A stretch of DNA of 53,154 bases from Lachnospiraceae bacterium (GCA_022797375.1 JAAWKM010000003.1:1-53154); one strand, 5' to 3'. Shown: positions 17,826 to 28,166, numbered from the stretch's first letter. The notes: generated by a model not told the origin, from the letters alone. Made by a program: numbers and translations.

Positions 17826-19713
17826 CAACATCTCCATGTATATTTTTCGTTACCAGTAATTCTAAACAATCCATATCATGTATATTTATATACTCAACAG
17901 AAAAGATACTCTGATGTGAGTTTTCTATTAATCCAGCTTTAGGAAAATCTATAGATAACAATTCTTTTTCATTAATATTCTCTTCAAAAAAACCTTTATT
18001 AATGAAAATATATTCGTGCTCTTCCAGTGGCGGCCTTAACCTGTCATTACGTACAGACCAGAAGTCATTTGCCTCATAATCATTTATCTTGTTTTTTCTC
18101 TTCCAGACATTATTTAAAAAAGAAGTAAAAATTTCTTTTGATTTCCTTTTTTGCCATCTGAAAATTTCTTGTGAATGTAAATTTATATTTTGTGTAATCT
18201 TCCTTATTATATCCTCTTCTATTGTTCCCATTTTCCAATAACCTGGCAGCCTAAATAGTTCGTTAAACATATCATCATGCCCTTCATCTAAATACGTAAA
18301 AGCCTCCTCTTCCCTGTTTCCTAAAAAATATATTATTTTATCCTGTTTATCTTTTATATCTTTTAATTCCTGTTTAAATTCCGGTGTTTTTATCTTATCA
18401 TACAGGCCTCTCAACGCGGTTAGTTCCCTGTAAATATTTTCCATTTCTGACATTAATAGAAATATATACTTAAAATCATTAAATAATCTTTCTACATATA
18501 ATTTATTATTCTTGCTTGTATACTTATTTAATTCAATTCTTATCTTTTTGTTATCATCTATTTTTTCATTCAATTCCTGAAAACTCTTTTCTCTTTGTTT
18601 AATCATCAATATAATAACATTTTCCAGATATATTTCTACATCTTTACGGGTACCGGGAATATCTGTTTGAAACTTTTCCCATAGATATTCTTTTTGACCA
18701 GATATATGCATATCTAAATAATTTAAATCTGCATACTTACGTATTGGATTATTATTTCCATAAACTTTTGTTATCATCTCTTCAATTGTAATAAGGTTTT
18801 TTTTCTTAATAACAGGCAATTTATGAATACTATTATGTATTATCCCTTCTAAATTAACTGGCATTCCTTTCATTTCTTTGGCAACTTCCCCTGGATTTAT
18901 AGTTATGCCACAATCCTGCAAAAAACTCTCCATATATCTGGTATAACTCTGTTCTGACATCATACATCTGTTTTGGTTATTCATAAACTTATAAAATAAC
19001 CCTGCAATATAATGACGCAATTTATCATTTTCTATATAAGCAGCACATCTCCATGTAACCTGTCTTTTTGGCTGTACATCTATATCTTTTTCATGAAAAA
19101 TATCCATTGTAATAAGAGAAGCTATTGTTTTTATAGCTTTCTTATATTTGTCTTCTTTTCTTACTAAAAGTTCTTCAGTACAAATAACTGGTATAAACTT
19201 ATGTTTTTTATAATATATTTCCAATTCCTTTAACCAGCCAGCAGAAACCTCTTCCTGCTGGTTCTGGCTGGATAAATCAAAAACCAGATAATCAGTACAT
19301 TCAAACTTAAATCCAGTTTCCTCTTGAAAAACCTTATAAGCCATGCTATGAATCATGTCAATTGTTTCTATAGGACAATGGTTATCTGCAATCACCAGTT
19401 CCAAAGACGCCTTTGCAAACACTTGTAACCCTGTTACAGATTTTTGTACACAATCATTTGCCATCTTATTCATAAGATATCTTATATCTTTTAGGTTTTC
19501 ATTCCCTGATAAAGTTATTAACTCAAACTTTTCCCTCCCATGTAGCTTTTCTGATAATTCAGTTTCTAACAAATCACTTAAATCATACATTTGCTGATAT
19601 TTATTGTATACAATAACAAAAGAGTTACTCTTTAATTCTGTTACTATATTATTGTTTTCTTTTTTTATGACTTCTTCAGCCACCATATTAATTTTCTGAC
19701 GAATAGTATTCAT
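17797..19713 (-). CDS. Unknown 638-residue cytoplasmic protein next to the tubulin-like gene
   Basis: 638 residues, not recognised. The N-terminal 190 residues alternate strands and helices (SFVIVYNKYQQMYDL, LELVIADNHCP, YLVFDLSSQ, FIPVICTEELLV), suggesting a Rossmann-like fold, though no Walker A motif is present. The central part is helical and charged with coiled-coil character near 395-470. The end is mixed and acidic. No signal peptide or membrane helix is seen. It follows the tubulin-like gene by 54 bases and overlaps the next gene, so it is likely an accessory or regulator of the polymer. Ribosome site GGAG with spacing near 11. Confidence 0.65.
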   Translation of the reverse strand: MNTIRQKINMVAEEVIKKENNNIVTELKSNSFVIVYNKYQQMYDLSDLLETELSEKLHGREKFELITLSGNENLKDIRYLMNKMANDCVQKSVTGLQVFAKASLELVIADNHCPIETIDMIHSMAYKVFQEETGFKFECTDYLVFDLSSQNQQEEVSAGWLKELEIYYKKHKFIPVICTEELLVRKEDKYKKAIKTIASLITMDIFHEKDIDVQPKRQVTWRCAAYIENDKLRHYIAGLFYKFMNNQNRCMMSEQSYTRYMESFLQDCGITINPGEVAKEMKGMPVNLEGIIHNSIHKLPVIKKKNLITIEEMITKVYGNNNPIRKYADLNYLDMHISGQKEYLWEKFQTDIPGTRKDVEIYLENVIILMIKQREKSFQELNEKIDDNKKIRIELNKYTSKNNKLYVERLFNDFKYIFLLMSEMENIYRELTALRGLYDKIKTPEFKQELKDIKDKQDKIIYFLGNREEEAFTYLDEGHDDMFNELFRLPGYWKMGTIEEDIIRKITQNINLHSQEIFRWQKRKSKEIFTSFLNNVWKRKNKINDYEANDFWSVRNDRLRPPLEEHEYIFINKGFFEENINEKELLSIDFPKAGLIENSHQSIFSVEYINIHDMDCLELLVTKNIHGDVDEDADNRSY

Positions 19714-19767
19714 TAAAACATTTTCTCCATTCTTAGATAAAGGCTGGCATTACTATTTCCTGCATAT

Positions 19768-22700
19768 TTATATCAAAGAATCCAGGGTTTCATATATATA
19801 CCTTACTTCCTCTAGTCTGTCTCCTAAATAGTTTTTCATATCTAATGAAAGAATTAATTTACTCTCTGCTTCGAGCTTTTTCACAAACTGTTCCTTGTCA
19901 GCCCTTCTCTCTGCCATTTTAGAACGGTCTTTTTTCTTCTCCTCTGCAAATTCATCCAAGCGTTCTAAGAATTCTGCATTTATCCCCGCTTCATGCATTG
20001 TCTCATTATAATCACATTTCCATAGCTCCATACAGCCGTTATAAATGCTCATTTGCTTTTCTTTATCTTTAAAGTCATCCTCATAACAAAGAATAAATTC
20101 CTCACCCTTTTCGTCTGTCAATACAATAATACCACCATAACTACTATGGTCTGCATGCTTCAAAATTCCCATATAAACATAATTGTAATAACGTTCTGCA
20201 GCCTTTACTAATTTACGTCTGTTTTCTTCATTTTTATTTGCACTTCCTATTACTTGCATACATTCTGTAAAACAGTGGTATAAACCATCTAAATTTGCTT
20301 TTAATGTTATATAATATCTCATAAACCTTTGTAATCCCTGTTCTGGTTCTATATTCTGCAAATATAATCTGTCTATATCCACCATGACACTTCTCAAATT
20401 TCTATTCTCATCTAAAAATTCTTTATCAAACCCATTCTTAAATCCTTCCATATCCGGCTTAGGATTATCTTTTAAATAAACTTCATGGCACCATGTCTTC
20501 ACTTCCTCCATATCCAGGCTGCTATCCTCTGGAATAAAATATGAATAATAACTAAAGTCCGTCTTCCATATAATTCCTATTGATAAATAATCTTTTATCA
20601 TAGTTTCATACTCTTTTAAATATTGTATTTCCCTCTGGTTTGGAACTTTCAAAAATCCCCTTCCATCCTTGGAAACTAATGGCGGAAGATTTATTAAATC
20701 CTCTTTCTCATTTTCAATAATATGGACACCATTTGTATTTCTAACAGATTCCTCATATATACGCTCATAAGTACTTATATCATCCAAAGCATATAAAGGC
20801 ATGCCACAAATCATATTGATATAACTAATATTATTCAAATCCATACCAGTTGCCTGTGAAATCCCATTTATAGAGGCCTGTTTCCTTATAGCATTTGGAA
20901 TACTTCCCATTCCGCCTGGTATTGTAATATAAGAATGCCTTACCCATGTTTTCCAATGTGAAAATGTAGTATGCGGTTTTGCCATTAATGCACCTTTTGC
21001 CATTAAAATATGAAAAATATTCTCAATTCCCTCTGCAATATTGTCTGCTCCAAAGAAAACAACTGAAAACTTCTCTAATGTCATTTCTCTTAAAAACTTA
21101 TATTCATCCTCCATAAACTCCATTATCACATTAACTGGACGGAAGTTTTCTGCATTATCTGATTTCATCCAGAATTTTTTAGTGTTAAGCATAGTCTGGA
21201 CCAGTTTTCCTGCTCTCGCTTTCTTAACAGCATCATTTGGAGCAGCAACCTGCTCCTTAAGCCAGTTCAAAAATAATAATGTTTGTTCATCTTTACGGCT
21301 CATATCAAATAATTGTACTGCATAAGACTCACCAATTGGTTTTTTTCTTGCCAGTTTAAAGTTTTCTTCCATAATTTCTCCAAGATATACCAGTATCTCA
21401 TTATACCGTACAATCTCTTCCAGCTTAACATCTAAATGGGCAATAATCTGTTCTAATGCAGTCTCTGCCATATCAAACACTATATACCTTGTATCGCAAT
21501 TCATTTCATTTACACATACATCCCTGTAATCTTTTATCCATGCTAATTTAAAAACAGGCTTGTTTCTCTCTAAATATTCCCTTTTTCTTTTATATTCCTC
21601 ACGCTCAGTATCAATTGTTATTTTGTAATCATGGACACTATTTATATATTCTGTTTTTAAACGTGTTATAATTCCATTAACCGTACTTTCTTCATAAATT
21701 TTCCCTTGTAATAATTCTGAAACATATGATACTCCTTTATCAAGCAATACACTCTGCAGTTCCCGTTCTATACTCTCTGTCAGCCCGGCTGTTACAATAT
21801 TAGCAGAAGCTTCTATTGCATCAATAAAACTACCATTAAATTTCCTCCATGTTGCTTTAATACCCGAATAATAAATACCATTAGTAATTTCATCCTTTAA
21901 AGGCAGTTCAACATCTCCAGTTCCCAGCATATTCTTAGCGGATTTTCTAAAAATATCATCATATAATTCCTGTGGTAAAAGGCGGAATTTTGTTAATTCA
22001 TTTTCTATATCCTGCTGGGATGCTTTAACAGACCATACATCTTTAAAGTCCTGGTACATCTGGTTAGCTGCAAATGTAAACATTTGCTCTAATGGCAGGG
22101 AAATAGTACCATAACCTATTGAATTAAAGACAAAACCCGCATCTTTTGGTATTTCTTTATGTATATCTACAGTCGATTTTATTTCTCCAGGGTTATTATC
22201 CATAAAAGATTTAACAAGAAACTCATCTTCTGATACCTTGCTCTTTTTTACCAGGCTCATAACAGTATCAGATACAACTCTCATACTTTCTTTATCTGGC
22301 TCACCCATACTTCCATCTATTTCACTCTTACCTGTTACTAAAAAACAACTATCAAAAATATCTGATGTAGAACTACGTTCAATCTTAAAACCATCACCAT
22401 ATTTATAACTAAATTTATCAGTTCCTTTCAGGGACTCTAATAACATATAATAATTAATTTCTTTCAATGCAGCATAAGTATTCCTGCACACATTATTCCA
22501 TCTGGCTTCTGCCCTGGTTACATCAGCTGTATATGTATCTGGCATCATAAGGTAACCAGAAATCTTACACTGCCACCTGTGCTGTTCACAAATTTCCCTT
22601 ACTATATATGGTATATCAACAATTGTACCACTGCCTGTGCCACCACCAATACCAGCAAAAATAAAAATATCCAGTATAGCATTCTGTTTGCTGCTTATAA

Positions 22701-23247
22701 CATCGTGCAACTTACTTAGTTTACTTTCAATACCAATTTTAACCTTTGAGAACCCATTACTAAAAAGCAGATAACGGGCAGCCTGGCGTATTCCTCCAGC
22801 CCCAGCGCCTGTTAACCTAGCTTCCATTCTAGGATTTAACCAGTAAGTAATATTATCTGGTATAGTATGCCTGTTTTCTGGTTTTAAACGGTCTGCAGCA
22901 TCCGCATCATATAACTGGCAAATCTCATTATTTTCTGGAACAGATTCCAGCCCCATTTTTCCATTATTACTATTACATAATTTTTCCAACTCATTCTGGT
23001 CTGTATCTATTGCCATAAATTCCATATTATCAGGATGGGTTTTATCTTTGTCAAACTTAAAATTTTTATATATTCCTGCTTTTAATTCCCTTAGTACACG
23101 CCCTCCTTTGCCACCAAGACCAATAAATAGAAATCCATCATCTGCTGGTTCAACACGGTATTGGTTATCTGCAAAACGCATATAACCGCCACCTTTTGCA
23201 AAACTCATTTTATCTAATATATCTGTTTCAAGTTTTGTTAAAGCCAT
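19768..23247 (-). CDS. Giant tubulin/FtsZ-like GTPase
   Basis: 1159 residues, about three times FtsZ. The N-terminal third carries tubulin-superfamily signatures: the glycine-rich loop IGLGGKGGR (42-50), the AIDTD strand-turn (79-83), GAGAGG (147-152) and the tubulin motif GGGTGSG (201-207) preceding TIVDIPYIVREI. It looks like the Pfam 'Tubulin-like' family of large bacterial proteins. The remaining 800 residues are mostly helical with no motif I know, and probably form extra domains for partner binding. No membrane helix is seen. Expected to bind GTP and polymerise in the cytoplasm. Second gene of the operon, ribosome site AGGAGG. The catalytic T7 loop cannot be placed with confidence. Confidence 0.82.
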   Translation of the reverse strand: MALTKLETDILDKMSFAKGGGYMRFADNQYRVEPADDGFLFIGLGGKGGRVLRELKAGIYKNFKFDKDKTHPDNMEFMAIDTDQNELEKLCNSNNGKMGLESVPENNEICQLYDADAADRLKPENRHTIPDNITYWLNPRMEARLTGAGAGGIRQAARYLLFSNGFSKVKIGIESKLSKLHDVISSKQNAILDIFIFAGIGGGTGSGTIVDIPYIVREICEQHRWQCKISGYLMMPDTYTADVTRAEARWNNVCRNTYAALKEINYYMLLESLKGTDKFSYKYGDGFKIERSSTSDIFDSCFLVTGKSEIDGSMGEPDKESMRVVSDTVMSLVKKSKVSEDEFLVKSFMDNNPGEIKSTVDIHKEIPKDAGFVFNSIGYGTISLPLEQMFTFAANQMYQDFKDVWSVKASQQDIENELTKFRLLPQELYDDIFRKSAKNMLGTGDVELPLKDEITNGIYYSGIKATWRKFNGSFIDAIEASANIVTAGLTESIERELQSVLLDKGVSYVSELLQGKIYEESTVNGIITRLKTEYINSVHDYKITIDTEREEYKRKREYLERNKPVFKLAWIKDYRDVCVNEMNCDTRYIVFDMAETALEQIIAHLDVKLEEIVRYNEILVYLGEIMEENFKLARKKPIGESYAVQLFDMSRKDEQTLLFLNWLKEQVAAPNDAVKKARAGKLVQTMLNTKKFWMKSDNAENFRPVNVIMEFMEDEYKFLREMTLEKFSVVFFGADNIAEGIENIFHILMAKGALMAKPHTTFSHWKTWVRHSYITIPGGMGSIPNAIRKQASINGISQATGMDLNNISYINMICGMPLYALDDISTYERIYEESVRNTNGVHIIENEKEDLINLPPLVSKDGRGFLKVPNQREIQYLKEYETMIKDYLSIGIIWKTDFSYYSYFIPEDSSLDMEEVKTWCHEVYLKDNPKPDMEGFKNGFDKEFLDENRNLRSVMVDIDRLYLQNIEPEQGLQRFMRYYITLKANLDGLYHCFTECMQVIGSANKNEENRRKLVKAAERYYNYVYMGILKHADHSSYGGIIVLTDEKGEEFILCYEDDFKDKEKQMSIYNGCMELWKCDYNETMHEAGINAEFLERLDEFAEEKKKDRSKMAERRADKEQFVKKLEAESKLILSLDMKNYLGDRLEEVRYIYETLDSLI

Positions 23248-23324
23248 AATACATCCTCCTGTTCCTGGGTATCTGTTTCACATATCTATAAACTATTCTA
23301 AACATCTGGTCTTTGTAAATATAG

Positions 23325-25511
23325 TTAATCCTCACTCTTTTTATAGACCATCATTAATTCCAGGCTGCTCTCTTTAGAAAGCTGGACCTTGATACCAAAT
23401 TTCTTTTTTTCATTAGTTGATATAGTTATTTTATTAGTGCTGCCCTTAATTTCATTATGATTTTCATCTAAAAGTTTTATTTCTTTTTTTCCTTTATTTT
23501 TTAATAAAATAGAATATCCTTTCCTGCTTCCAGGCTTAAAAATTACATGTCTCAGCTTTTCCTTAGACAGTGTTTCCATAGAATCATATTTACCATCGCT
23601 ATTTAATATAGTCTGCCTATAATATTCCCCAAAATATCGTAATAATTTGTCTGCTGTAAATACATGACTTCCAATAGAAGATAATCGTATACTATTAGTT
23701 ATATTATATTTATTTACATTTGGTATGCCGGTAATATGGTCTGCTTCCTCATAAATTATCCCGATTTCTGCCAATCCTCTTATATTACTATTTATATATT
23801 TACAGAATCTGGCTATAGCTATAATAATTATAAGAATAAATGCTGCCGCTATTATAATGCCATATTTGGAAATAAATGTTTCTCCTTTTATCTTAACAGT
23901 TACAATATCTCCCTGGCCGTATTCATTTAATACAGCAATATCTATTTTTTCACTTCCTGTATCATTCGCAGATACTGTCAGCACAGACCCCTCCAGTGAT
24001 TCATCAATTGAATTATTATCATTACCATTTACTACTATATCAAAGATAAGTTCTTCTCCCTCCGGGTCTGTAAAATAATCTAATAATTCAATTTTCTTTG
24101 TTTCACCTTTTTTTAAATTAATATTTGTTAATTTCTTTATTTGTTTTACTGGCAGCTTTTCCGCTGAAACACTCATAACTTCACTATCGCGGTACCATTG
24201 CTTATCTTCAATATGTACTATAATATTATATTCCCCAATTTCATCCATCTTCACCTTCGTTTTAAAACCACTTTCACTTGCTTTCATTTTTATATTGTCA
24301 AATGTTTTTTCTTTTTCATCCTGAAGCAATTTTACCTTTGCAACAGCTTCTAATTTTTTATAAAATTTCTTTCCTTTTACTTGTTCACCATTATTCACCA
24401 AAAATGAAGAAATAGTAATAATCCCGCCTCTTTGTGCCTTATCTACAACAGCATCTGCCTGGATAGATAAATCATAATTATAAACCATGTTCACCTGGAT
24501 TTTTTTATTCTTTACCCCTTTAACATAAACCTTCCAGTTACCAGCAGCAGGTTTAATAATCTTTAAGACACTATACCCCTTTTCAGAACTAAAAATATAA
24601 CCATCATCACTTAAATTAACTTTCTTTCCCTTCTGGTTATATAACTCCACATCTGATAATTTAGAATCTGAAAGCATTATAATATTAGCCTCTGCAATAT
24701 TTTCATCATCTACTTTAAAAGAAACGCTTCCTTTTCCATTAACAGAACCAAGTTTAATTTCATTAATACTTCCAACATCAGTAAAAATAGAATTAAAAAC
24801 ATCTAATAATTCAGAAGCCTTGTTTATAATATAATATTTGCCATTTGTATCAGATGCAATCTTACTTAATCTCACCTTATCTATCTTGTTATTATTATTC
24901 AGCCCAATACAATAAACCCTGTATCCTTTTTTCTTTGCTTTGCTGACAGAATCTTCAATATCCTTTTCAGCTTCAGATTTATCCCTTTTCTTCCCAGTAT
25001 ATAAATTCCCATCTGTAAAAAAAAGAATAGCTTTCTGGTTATTTCCATCAGCATCTTCTAAAAGGGAAACTGCTTTCTTTAAAGCCAGTCCATAATCAGT
25101 ATGCCCAGAACCATATTTGATACTATTTAAATACTCTTTTATATAATCTTTGCTCTTCTGGCTTTCCACATTAACAAGACTGGAATCACTGGCTTTATTA
25201 GCAAAATCAACTACTGCAACATTAGAGCCTTTATCACGCATCATATCTAAAAACATTTTTGCACCTGTTACTGCAACTCTGTTTTTATCTGATTTAATCA
25301 TAGAATCACTCTTATCCATTACAAATACGACATCCATATTACTTTGGTCAACTTTATTAGCACTTATTTGCTGTTCAGTATTTTTTACATTATCTGTATC
25401 ATCTTTCTGTTTCTTTTCACATCCCGGCACAACAATAAAACATATTACCATAATACACAGAAAAGTTCCTAATTTTAATTTACCCTTCATAATTCCAATC
25501 ATCCCTTTCAT
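23325..25511 (-). CDS. von Willebrand A domain lipoprotein with membrane helix
   Basis: 728 residues. A signal with lipobox-like VPGC (Cys31) begins the protein. A vWA domain spans about 58-255 with an intact MIDAS: Asp66-x-Ser68-x-Ser70 (DKSDS), the Thr of GSGHTDYG and the Asp of FFTDGN. Beta-sandwich regions follow, one of them cadherin-like (LLDYFTDPEGEEL), then a single membrane helix near 553-575 and a 150-residue C-terminal domain that should be cytoplasmic. It therefore links the outside to the cytoplasm, well suited to sensing or binding a ligand for the rest of the operon. First gene; the leader is about 160 bases. Start may be the ATG at 25490. Confidence 0.82.
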   Translation of the reverse strand: MKGMIGIMKGKLKLGTFLCIMVICFIVVPGCEKKQKDDTDNVKNTEQQISANKVDQSNMDVVFVMDKSDSMIKSDKNRVAVTGAKMFLDMMRDKGSNVAVVDFANKASDSSLVNVESQKSKDYIKEYLNSIKYGSGHTDYGLALKKAVSLLEDADGNNQKAILFFTDGNLYTGKKRDKSEAEKDIEDSVSKAKKKGYRVYCIGLNNNNKIDKVRLSKIASDTNGKYYIINKASELLDVFNSIFTDVGSINEIKLGSVNGKGSVSFKVDDENIAEANIIMLSDSKLSDVELYNQKGKKVNLSDDGYIFSSEKGYSVLKIIKPAAGNWKVYVKGVKNKKIQVNMVYNYDLSIQADAVVDKAQRGGIITISSFLVNNGEQVKGKKFYKKLEAVAKVKLLQDEKEKTFDNIKMKASESGFKTKVKMDEIGEYNIIVHIEDKQWYRDSEVMSVSAEKLPVKQIKKLTNINLKKGETKKIELLDYFTDPEGEELIFDIVVNGNDNNSIDESLEGSVLTVSANDTGSEKIDIAVLNEYGQGDIVTVKIKGETFISKYGIIIAAAFILIIIIAIARFCKYINSNIRGLAEIGIIYEEADHITGIPNVNKYNITNSIRLSSIGSHVFTADKLLRYFGEYYRQTILNSDGKYDSMETLSKEKLRHVIFKPGSRKGYSILLKNKGKKEIKLLDENHNEIKGSTNKITISTNEKKKFGIKVQLSKESSLELMMVYKKSED

Positions 25512-25678
25512 TTATATAATCACAAATATAAAATAGTGCTATCATTTAAATTTCCGTGTTTTTTATACAAGACAAAATAATTATTAAATATCACATCTGG
25601 TATATTACTAAATAATTGTAATCTAGCTCTATTTATTATTGTAATATTATATAATAAACTTTACTACTAATAATATAT

Positions 25679-25707
25679 ATTTTAAATAATTCCACTATTA
25701 CTGTCAA
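25679..25707 (-). promoter_or_regulatory. Promoter of the ten-gene operon
   Basis: On the minus strand, TTGACA (25702-25707), a 17-base spacer and TAAAAT (25679-25684). It is the only near-consensus promoter I found between the operon and its divergent neighbour, and no other strong one was noticed in the operon's short gaps. The 5' leader would be about 160 bases. Confidence 0.7.
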
Positions 25708-26098
25708 GCATAAATGTAGAAATTTAGCTTTTTTTGTAATTTTTAGTATTTTTTTTGCATATATCATCTATAATATTCTATAAAATATTGTTACCTTCTC
25801 TCCTGGCTATCCATTTAAAAGCTACATTTCCACAATACGGCTTATTATTATACAATATATATATTTTTCCAACCATTTTATTATAAATTAAAACTCCATG
25901 TTTTATATATTACCTTTCTAATATATAAGTAAATTACGCAATTTTATACAATAACTGTTTACTTCCAGATTTACTTTAACTTTTTTGTACTATAATTTTA
26001 TATATAACACAAAACATTTGCAGGCCATATATGTTGTATACCTGTATTTATTTGACAACTGCCCTGAATAATACTATAATTTTCAAAGTAAAAATAAT
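25708..26098. other. AT-rich divergent intergenic region
   Basis: About 390 very AT-rich bases between the operon promoter and the patatin gene. A weak plus-strand promoter may use TATAAT at 25991-25996 with a poor -35. No coding frame, repeat or clear operator is visible. Confidence 0.5.
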
Positions 26099-26115
26099 AA
26101 GGAGGGAAACCAGAC

Positions 26116-26949
26116 ATGCCAGGAGTATTATTTGAAGGTGGTTCATTCAGGGCAGTTTTTAGTTGTGGTGTTATGGATGCCCTGCTTGACAATGATATTA
26201 TGTTCCCGTATTGTATAGGGGTATCTGCTGGTGCTGCTAATGCCGCATCATATATTTCAAAGCAGAGTGGAAGAAATATAAAAGTTTATTCAAATTACCG
26301 CAATGATAAACGATATATAGGCAAAAGAAACTTTTTTACTGATAAAAGCCTTTTTGGAATAGACTTTGTATTCCGCAAAGTTCCTAATGAACTGGTTAAA
26401 TTTGATTTAGAAACATTTATGCAGTATACAGGGAAGTATACTGTAGTGGCAACTAATGCAAAGACTGGCAAGGCCAGGTATTTTGGAAAAGAAGATATAG
26501 ACAGAAATTATGCTGTTTTCAATGCCACTTGTGCCCTTCCAGCAGTGTTTCCTGCTGTGAAAATTGCAGGAAACTGTTATTATGATGGAGGTCTTTCTAA
26601 CCCAATACCTGTTGACAAATGTATTGAAGATGGCAATGACAAGATGTTAATTGTCCTGACACAGCCCGAAGGGTATAAGAAAGAATGCCTGCCAAAAGAC
26701 AGGCACATTGCAAGGCTTATACGGCATAAATACCCTGCAGTGGCTGACAGGATTTTGTACAGATACAAAAAGTATAACAATTCACTTGAAATCTGCAACA
26801 GGCTTGAAAAAGAAGGCAGGGCAGTAATATTAAGGCCACCATGCAAGCTTGAAAGCCTTGAGAGTGATATAAACAAACTAAAACAGACATATAAACAGGG
26901 CTATAACCTTACAACAAAACGGCTGGATGAAATAAAGGCATTATTTTAA
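26116..26949 (+). CDS. Patatin-like phospholipase
   Basis: 277 residues, a compact bacterial patatin of the YjjU/RssA type. The oxyanion loop EGGSFRAVFSCGV lies near 7-19, the nucleophile elbow GVSAGA near 34-39 (Ser36) and the catalytic Asp in YDGGLSNPIPV near 156. All residues of the Ser-Asp dyad are kept, so it should be an active lipid acyl hydrolase. No signal peptide, hence cytoplasmic. Ribosome site AAGGAGG at 26099-26105. It is transcribed divergently from the tubulin-GTPase operon, with the GDSL hydrolase gene 56 bases downstream. Patatins are common effectors in phage defence, but this branch is a housekeeping type, so no link is claimed. Confidence 0.88.
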   Translation: MPGVLFEGGSFRAVFSCGVMDALLDNDIMFPYCIGVSAGAANAASYISKQSGRNIKVYSNYRNDKRYIGKRNFFTDKSLFGIDFVFRKVPNELVKFDLETFMQYTGKYTVVATNAKTGKARYFGKEDIDRNYAVFNATCALPAVFPAVKIAGNCYYDGGLSNPIPVDKCIEDGNDKMLIVLTQPEGYKKECLPKDRHIARLIRHKYPAVADRILYRYKKYNNSLEICNRLEKEGRAVILRPPCKLESLESDINKLKQTYKQGYNLTTKRLDEIKALF

Positions 26950-27005
26950 AAGCTGGCTGGAATGGTTTTTATAGTAATGCAGACAGAAAAGGAGTGATTA
27001 ATTAT

Positions 27006-28166
27006 ATGAAGAAAAGAATTAAACCTTTACTTTTTATTATATGTATGGTTATGATTACCGGGATGTTATATACAATGTGTTCTAATGCCGGAAGCAACAA
27101 GACCATATATGTTGCATTAGGTGACAGCATTGCCGCAGGATATGGGCTTCCAGGCTATTCTGGCAGCCAGGAAACACCACCGGAAGACAGTTACCAGTCT
27201 TTTGTAAGCAGTTTTTTAAAAACAGACCCTGTTAATTTTGCAGTAACAGGCAGTGACAGCACAGATTGTATAAATATGCTTAACTCTGGCAAAGCTGACG
27301 AAGCACTTTCAGATGCTGGTATTATAACCCTGTCAATAGGTTCTAATGATTTATTAAGCCCATTTCTTGAAATAGCAAAAGAAACTTTAGGAATTACAGA
27401 AAGCAATGGCAATATGGATATTTCTTCACTTGAAAATTATTATGCTGGTTTTAAGGATGCTTCTTTAATTGATATGCTTGCAATAGCTAATGATTTTGCA
27501 GATAAAATTAAAGATAATAAAACCCTTCATGAAAAGGCACAAGGGTTTTCTTCAAATTTTAACGAAATTATAAGTATATTAAAAGAAAAAGCGCCAAATG
27601 CAGAAATATATGTAACAAACATATACAATCCATACAAAGATGTGATGGTTCTTGGAAATTCAGCAGATACCTATATTAAAGAAATAAACAATGCCTTTAC
27701 AGACAATTCAGATAATTATACTTTAATAGATGTTTATACATTATTTGCCAAAGAGAACCTTACAAATACTAAATTTGATATTTCCAGCCTGGACAATATT
27801 AATTTAGACCCGCACCCGTCTAAAGAAGGCCATGCCAAAATTGCATCAGCAATTTTAGATGCACTAAATGCAAAACATGCACCAGCAGATGCTAAAACCG
27901 GACAGGTTAAAAGTACAGCTAAAAATACTGTGACAATAAAACTTTCCTGTCCTTCTGGCAAATCGGGATATGAAATAGAATTTGCAACATCTAAAAATGG
28001 AAAATGGAAAAAGCTTAAAGATACAACAAAAAATAAAAACCAGATTAAATCTGAAAAATTAAAATCTGGAAAAACATATTACTTCAGGGCAAGGAGTTAT
28101 AATAATCTGAATGGCATAAAATATTATAGCAGTTACAGCCAGGTAAAAAATGCAAAAATAAAATAA
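27006..28166 (+). CDS. Exported SGNH/GDSL hydrolase with fibronectin III-like domain
   Basis: 386 residues. An N-terminal hydrophobic segment serves as signal or anchor. The SGNH blocks are clear: ALGDSIAAGYG (block I), NFAVTGSDSTD (II), LSIGSND (III) and DPHPSKEGH (V with the catalytic Asp/His). These enzymes are esterases or lipases acting on small or carbohydrate esters. The last 90 residues look like a fibronectin type III domain (KSGYEIEFATS, TYYFRARSYN), often a carbohydrate or surface attachment module. I chose the ATG at 27006 because an in-frame GTG at 26994 overlaps the AAAAGGAG site. It lies between the patatin and Uma2-like genes, same strand. Confidence 0.88.
   Translation: MKKRIKPLLFIICMVMITGMLYTMCSNAGSNKTIYVALGDSIAAGYGLPGYSGSQETPPEDSYQSFVSSFLKTDPVNFAVTGSDSTDCINMLNSGKADEALSDAGIITLSIGSNDLLSPFLEIAKETLGITESNGNMDISSLENYYAGFKDASLIDMLAIANDFADKIKDNKTLHEKAQGFSSNFNEIISILKEKAPNAEIYVTNIYNPYKDVMVLGNSADTYIKEINNAFTDNSDNYTLIDVYTLFAKENLTNTKFDISSLDNINLDPHPSKEGHAKIASAILDALNAKHAPADAKTGQVKSTAKNTVTIKLSCPSGKSGYEIEFATSKNGKWKKLKDTTKNKNQIKSEKLKSGKTYYFRARSYNNLNGIKYYSSYSQVKNAKIK

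Noticed and set aside
26116..26949. Patatin as effector of the neighbouring operon
   Set aside because: It is divergent, with its own ribosome site and a housekeeping-type sequence; no shared promoter or regulator is visible.
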